Shown: positions 5,063-6,994 of the stretch, in pieces
How the letters are laid out: the number at the start of each line of letters is the position of its first letter
Position numbering within the stretch: position 1 is the first letter of the stretch
Notes under the pieces: generated by a model
Told to the model about the DNA's origin: nothing
The model's input: only the letters and a program-made list of their open reading frames with translations
The model's database searches: none
Assembly (NCBI GenBank): GCA_023228865.1
Contig: JALOAH010000145.1
Location: 1 to 6,994 of the forward strand
Direction: 5' to 3'
Origin: Porticoccaceae bacterium
GTDB lineage: Bacteria > Pseudomonadota > Gammaproteobacteria > Pseudomonadales > Porticoccaceae
Length of the DNA stretch: 6,994 nucleotides
Translations under genes and position numbers: made by a program

Positions 5063-5830
5063 CTAACGATTACTATCGAGCCAGATCAGGGACGCCATTC
5101 TGCCGGTAACACCGTCGCGACGAAAGGAGTAAAAAAAACCAGGCTCTCCATAGGTACAGCGATGGCCACCATAGACTGCAGAGACCCCAAGCGCATTTAA
5201 TTCCGCGCGGGCAAGGCCATAAAGATCGGCAAAAAATTTGCCGGCAACCCCAGCTTCGCGGAAACAGCCGCCAATGCTGTGCCGGTGACCGCCATCCCTT
5301 GCTCCGTCGATGAAGGCCTGCTGAACCTCCTGTCCCACTTCAAATGCAGTCTGGCTAATCGCCGGACCGAGATAGGCCATCAACTCCGCCGCAGGCACCC
5401 CCATACTGGCAACAGCGTTGCGGAGAATACCATTGGCTAAGCCACGCCAACCCGCGTGGGCGGCGGCAACCACCGTTCCCGCCTCGTCGCACAGCAAAAC
5501 CGGCAGACAGTCCGCCGTCAGCACCGCGCAGGGGATTCCCGGCTCACAGCTATAGCTGCCATCCGCAGTGGGAACAGATAAACCGCGGTGATCATAGGCG
5601 CACACCATCGAATTGCCGTGGATCTGGTTGAGCCACAAAGGCGAGGTTTTCAGTTCCAGCAATGTGTTCAATCTGTCTCGATTTGATTCAACATGGGCGG
5701 GGTCATCGCCCACATGGCTGGCGAGATTAAAACTCTGCCAGCAGCCAACACTGTGGCCGCCCATCCTGGTGGTGATAGCCGCCTTCACCTGGGGGGGCGC
5801 CGGCCATTGCGGAACAATAATGGATCCCAT
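5063..5830 (-). CDS. pgeF: Peptidoglycan editing factor / polyphenol oxidase (YfiH family)
   Basis: A 255-residue cytosolic protein of the DUF152/YfiH/YlmD family. Members have been described as a copper or zinc polyphenol oxidase, as purine nucleoside phosphorylase/adenosine deaminase, and, in E. coli, as the editing factor PgeF, which removes wrongly incorporated L-Ser from the first stem-peptide position of UDP-MurNAc precursors. The metal ligands are present: H71 in NQIHG, C108 in TADCLPVLLCD and H125 in AHAGWRGL, matching the E. coli numbering almost exactly. LGPAISQTAFEVG (154-166) and the C-terminal TGRMASLIWL are also family signatures. The start codon directly abuts the rluD stop (TAA then ATG), and the ribosome binding site AGGGG lies inside the last rluD codons, so translation is probably coupled to rluD. 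In many gammaproteobacteria clpB follows; here the next gene is the convergent P450. Confidence 0.94.
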   Translation of the reverse strand: MGSIIVPQWPAPPQVKAAITTRMGGHSVGCWQSFNLASHVGDDPAHVESNRDRLNTLLELKTSPLWLNQIHGNSMVCAYDHRGLSVPTADGSYSCEPGIPCAVLTADCLPVLLCDEAGTVVAAAHAGWRGLANGILRNAVASMGVPAAELMAYLGPAISQTAFEVGQEVQQAFIDGARDGGHRHSIGGCFREAGVAGKFFADLYGLARAELNALGVSAVYGGHRCTYGEPGFFYSFRRDGVTGRMASLIWLDSNR

Positions 5831-6781
5831 TTAACCCCTCACCAGAGCGGTCAGCAATTGACAAAAATCTTTCGGTAGCGGCGAAGACCAACTCATAACC
5901 TCACTGCTAATGGGATGCCGAAGGCTCAGGGACACCGCATGGAGCGCCTGACGGCGGAACTGGCACAGGGTTTCTCGAAGCTCGTCACTACATCCCGAGG
6001 GCAACTTGAGTCGTCCGCCATAAACCGGATCACCGACCAGGGGAAAGCCCAGCTCCGCCATATGAACCCGTATCTGATGGGTGCGCCCGGTTTCCAACTC
6101 GACGCGGATATGGGCGTGGTGGGAAAATCGTTGAATAATGCGGAAATGGGTGACCGCAGGCTTGCCGCCGTGGGCGACAACCGCCATACGGGTGCGCACT
6201 CGCGGATGCCTGCCCATGGGCTTGGCGATGGTGCCACCGCCGACGGGAACCCCCTGGACAACAGCTTCATAAATTCTGCTGACCGTGCGCGCCTGAAGCT
6301 GTTCCACCAGGGATGTCTGAGCCTGGAGTGTTCTCGCCACCACCATCAACCCGGATGTTTCCTTGTCGAGGCGGTGGACAATGCCAGCCCTGGGAATATT
6401 TTCCTGGCCGGGGTAACGGTGTAGCAGGGCGTTCAGCAGGGTGCCAGCGGGGTTGCCGGCGCCGGGATGCACCACCAGACCCGCAGGTTTGTTGATGACG
6501 ACTATCTCCCTGTCTTCGTAGACGATTTCCAGGGGAATATCTTCGGACTGCCAATCGCCCTGGGGCGACGGCCAGGCAGAGAGGACAAGGCGTTCACCGC
6601 CCTGAACTTTGTCCCTGGGTTTACATAGTTGTCCGTTAAGAGTAAGTTCCCCCCCTTTGATCCACAATTGCAGTTGTGAACGGGAAAAGTCGGAGAATAA
6701 ACTGGCAGCCACCTGATCCAGGCGCTGCCCGGCAAATGACGGTGGAATGGTTGTTTCCAGGCTGATCTGGTTGTCTGACAT
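5831..6781 (-). CDS. rluD: 23S rRNA pseudouridine(1911/1915/1917) synthase RluD
   Basis: A 316-residue pseudouridine synthase of the RluA family that modifies helix 69 of 23S rRNA, important for ribosome assembly and termination. An N-terminal S4 RNA-binding domain (about residues 15-65, with RLDQVAASLFSDFSRSQLQLWIKGG) precedes the catalytic domain, which holds VINKPAGLVVHPG, the catalytic HRLDKETSGL and LETGRTHQIRVHM. The frame stays open to a TTG at 6805, but the ATG at 6781 is preferred: the protein then begins MSDNQISLE and the catalytic aspartate falls at D139, the same number as in E. coli RluD. No strong ribosome binding site precedes either start. It is divergent from bamD, with 98 bp between the starts, and its stop codon touches the pgeF start, forming the conserved rluD-pgeF unit. 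Specificity for rluD over other RluA paralogues rests on this context. Confidence 0.95.
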   Translation of the reverse strand: MSDNQISLETTIPPSFAGQRLDQVAASLFSDFSRSQLQLWIKGGELTLNGQLCKPRDKVQGGERLVLSAWPSPQGDWQSEDIPLEIVYEDREIVVINKPAGLVVHPGAGNPAGTLLNALLHRYPGQENIPRAGIVHRLDKETSGLMVVARTLQAQTSLVEQLQARTVSRIYEAVVQGVPVGGGTIAKPMGRHPRVRTRMAVVAHGGKPAVTHFRIIQRFSHHAHIRVELETGRTHQIRVHMAELGFPLVGDPVYGGRLKLPSGCSDELRETLCQFRRQALHAVSLSLRHPISSEVMSWSSPLPKDFCQLLTALVRG

Positions 6782-6879
6782 GGTTTTCGTGTTTTGCTCT
6801 TGCAACAGCTGTGGTTAAATAACGCTTCTAACGGCCATTGTAACTGGCATAACGACAACAACAGAGAATTTTAACTTAT
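6782..6879. promoter_or_regulatory. Divergent rluD/bamD promoter region
   Basis: A 98-bp spacer that must carry both promoters. For bamD the best pair I can see is TTCTAA then, 16 bp on, CATAAC (about 6826-6853), only 3 and 4 matches of 6 to consensus. Nothing clear is visible for rluD. No operator-like palindrome stands out. Confidence 0.3.
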
Positions 6880-6994
6880 ATGCGACCAATCACTCTGCTC
6901 CTGTTGGCCACCATGGCGCTTTCGGGATGTTCGTGGATGCCCTTCATCGGCGATGACGACGACAAAGCCTCGGAAACAGAGGGCTATACCGAGA
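6880..6994 (+). CDS. bamD: Outer membrane assembly lipoprotein BamD, N-terminal fragment
   Basis: The first 38 codons of a lipoprotein, cut by the right edge. The product starts MRPITLLLLATMALSGCSW: one basic residue, a hydrophobic core and the lipobox LSGC with lipidated C17. The +2 residue is Ser, which permits sorting to the outer membrane. An acidic linker GDDDDKASETEGYTE follows, where TPR repeats would begin. The identity comes mainly from position: bamD (comL/yfiO) is conserved divergently from rluD-pgeF in gammaproteobacteria, and a short acidic linker before the first TPR is typical. BamD is the essential partner of BamA in beta-barrel protein insertion. No strong ribosome binding site is seen; AGAGAA lies about 12 nt upstream. 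Another outer-membrane lipoprotein is possible but less likely. Confidence 0.8.
   Translation, partial: MRPITLLLLATMALSGCSWMPFIGDDDDKASETEGYTE

Noticed and set aside
6782..6805. TTG start at 6805 giving an 8-residue longer RluD.
   Set aside because: ATG at 6781 gives the catalytic Asp the E. coli number 139 and a typical MSDNQ start; the extension has no ribosome binding site to recommend it.
1..6994. Mobile elements, CRISPR arrays, toxin-antitoxin pairs, tRNAs or attachment sites.
   Set aside because: I looked on both strands and found no transposase or integrase signature, no regularly spaced long repeats and no tRNA-like fold.

Overview
This window looks like a chromosomal segment of a Gram-negative gammaproteobacterium, probably free-living and capable of nitrate respiration. 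The evidence is the bamD / rluD / pgeF arrangement at the right end (a conserved gammaproteobacterial core cluster), a bacterial thiopurine methyltransferase, and a NarK-type nitrate transporter preceded by a canonical NarL-type operator. Base composition is moderately GC-rich and fairly even. I see no tRNA, rRNA, insertion sequence, CRISPR array or phage gene. I cannot name the genus from sequence alone; a Pseudomonadales/Cellvibrionales-type marine or soil gammaproteobacterium would fit.

Layout, left to right. (1) 1-140, minus strand: the first ~46 codons of a NarK-family nitrate/nitrite transporter, running off the left edge. (2) 141-546: a ~400-bp non-coding stretch holding the narK control region, including an exact 7-2-7 NarL/NarP heptamer pair at 242-257. 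(3) 547-1893, minus strand: a small secreted protein of unknown function followed 36 bp later by a thiopurine/metalloid S-methyltransferase (tpm), probably one transcript. (4) 1894-2337: a 444-bp divergent intergenic region, the most structured piece of DNA here. It has an 8-bp tandem repeat, a perfect 20-bp palindrome, a TATAAT box, and a leader rich in mutually exclusive TGCCAA/TTGGCA pairings. (5) 2338-5018, plus strand: a PLP-dependent Cys/Met-metabolism enzyme (cystathionine gamma-synthase-like) and, after a 296-bp gap with its own promoter and operator-like dyad, a class I bacterial cytochrome P450. (6) 5063-6781, minus strand: rluD and pgeF, joined stop-to-start. (7) 6880-6994, plus strand: the 5' end of bamD, divergent from rluD.

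How the genes relate. The right end is housekeeping: outer-membrane assembly (BamD), 23S rRNA pseudouridylation (RluD) and peptidoglycan-precursor quality control or purine nucleoside chemistry (PgeF). In many gammaproteobacteria clpB follows pgeF; here a convergent P450 gene occupies that place, so the central block (PLP enzyme plus P450) looks like an accessory insertion beside a core cluster. The best candidate for something undescribed is this PLP-enzyme/P450 pair together with its elaborate upstream DNA: a perfect 20-bp palindrome, an alternating-stem leader, and a second 20-bp dyad on the inferred P450 start site. The link between the two enzymes is inferred from neighbourhood only.
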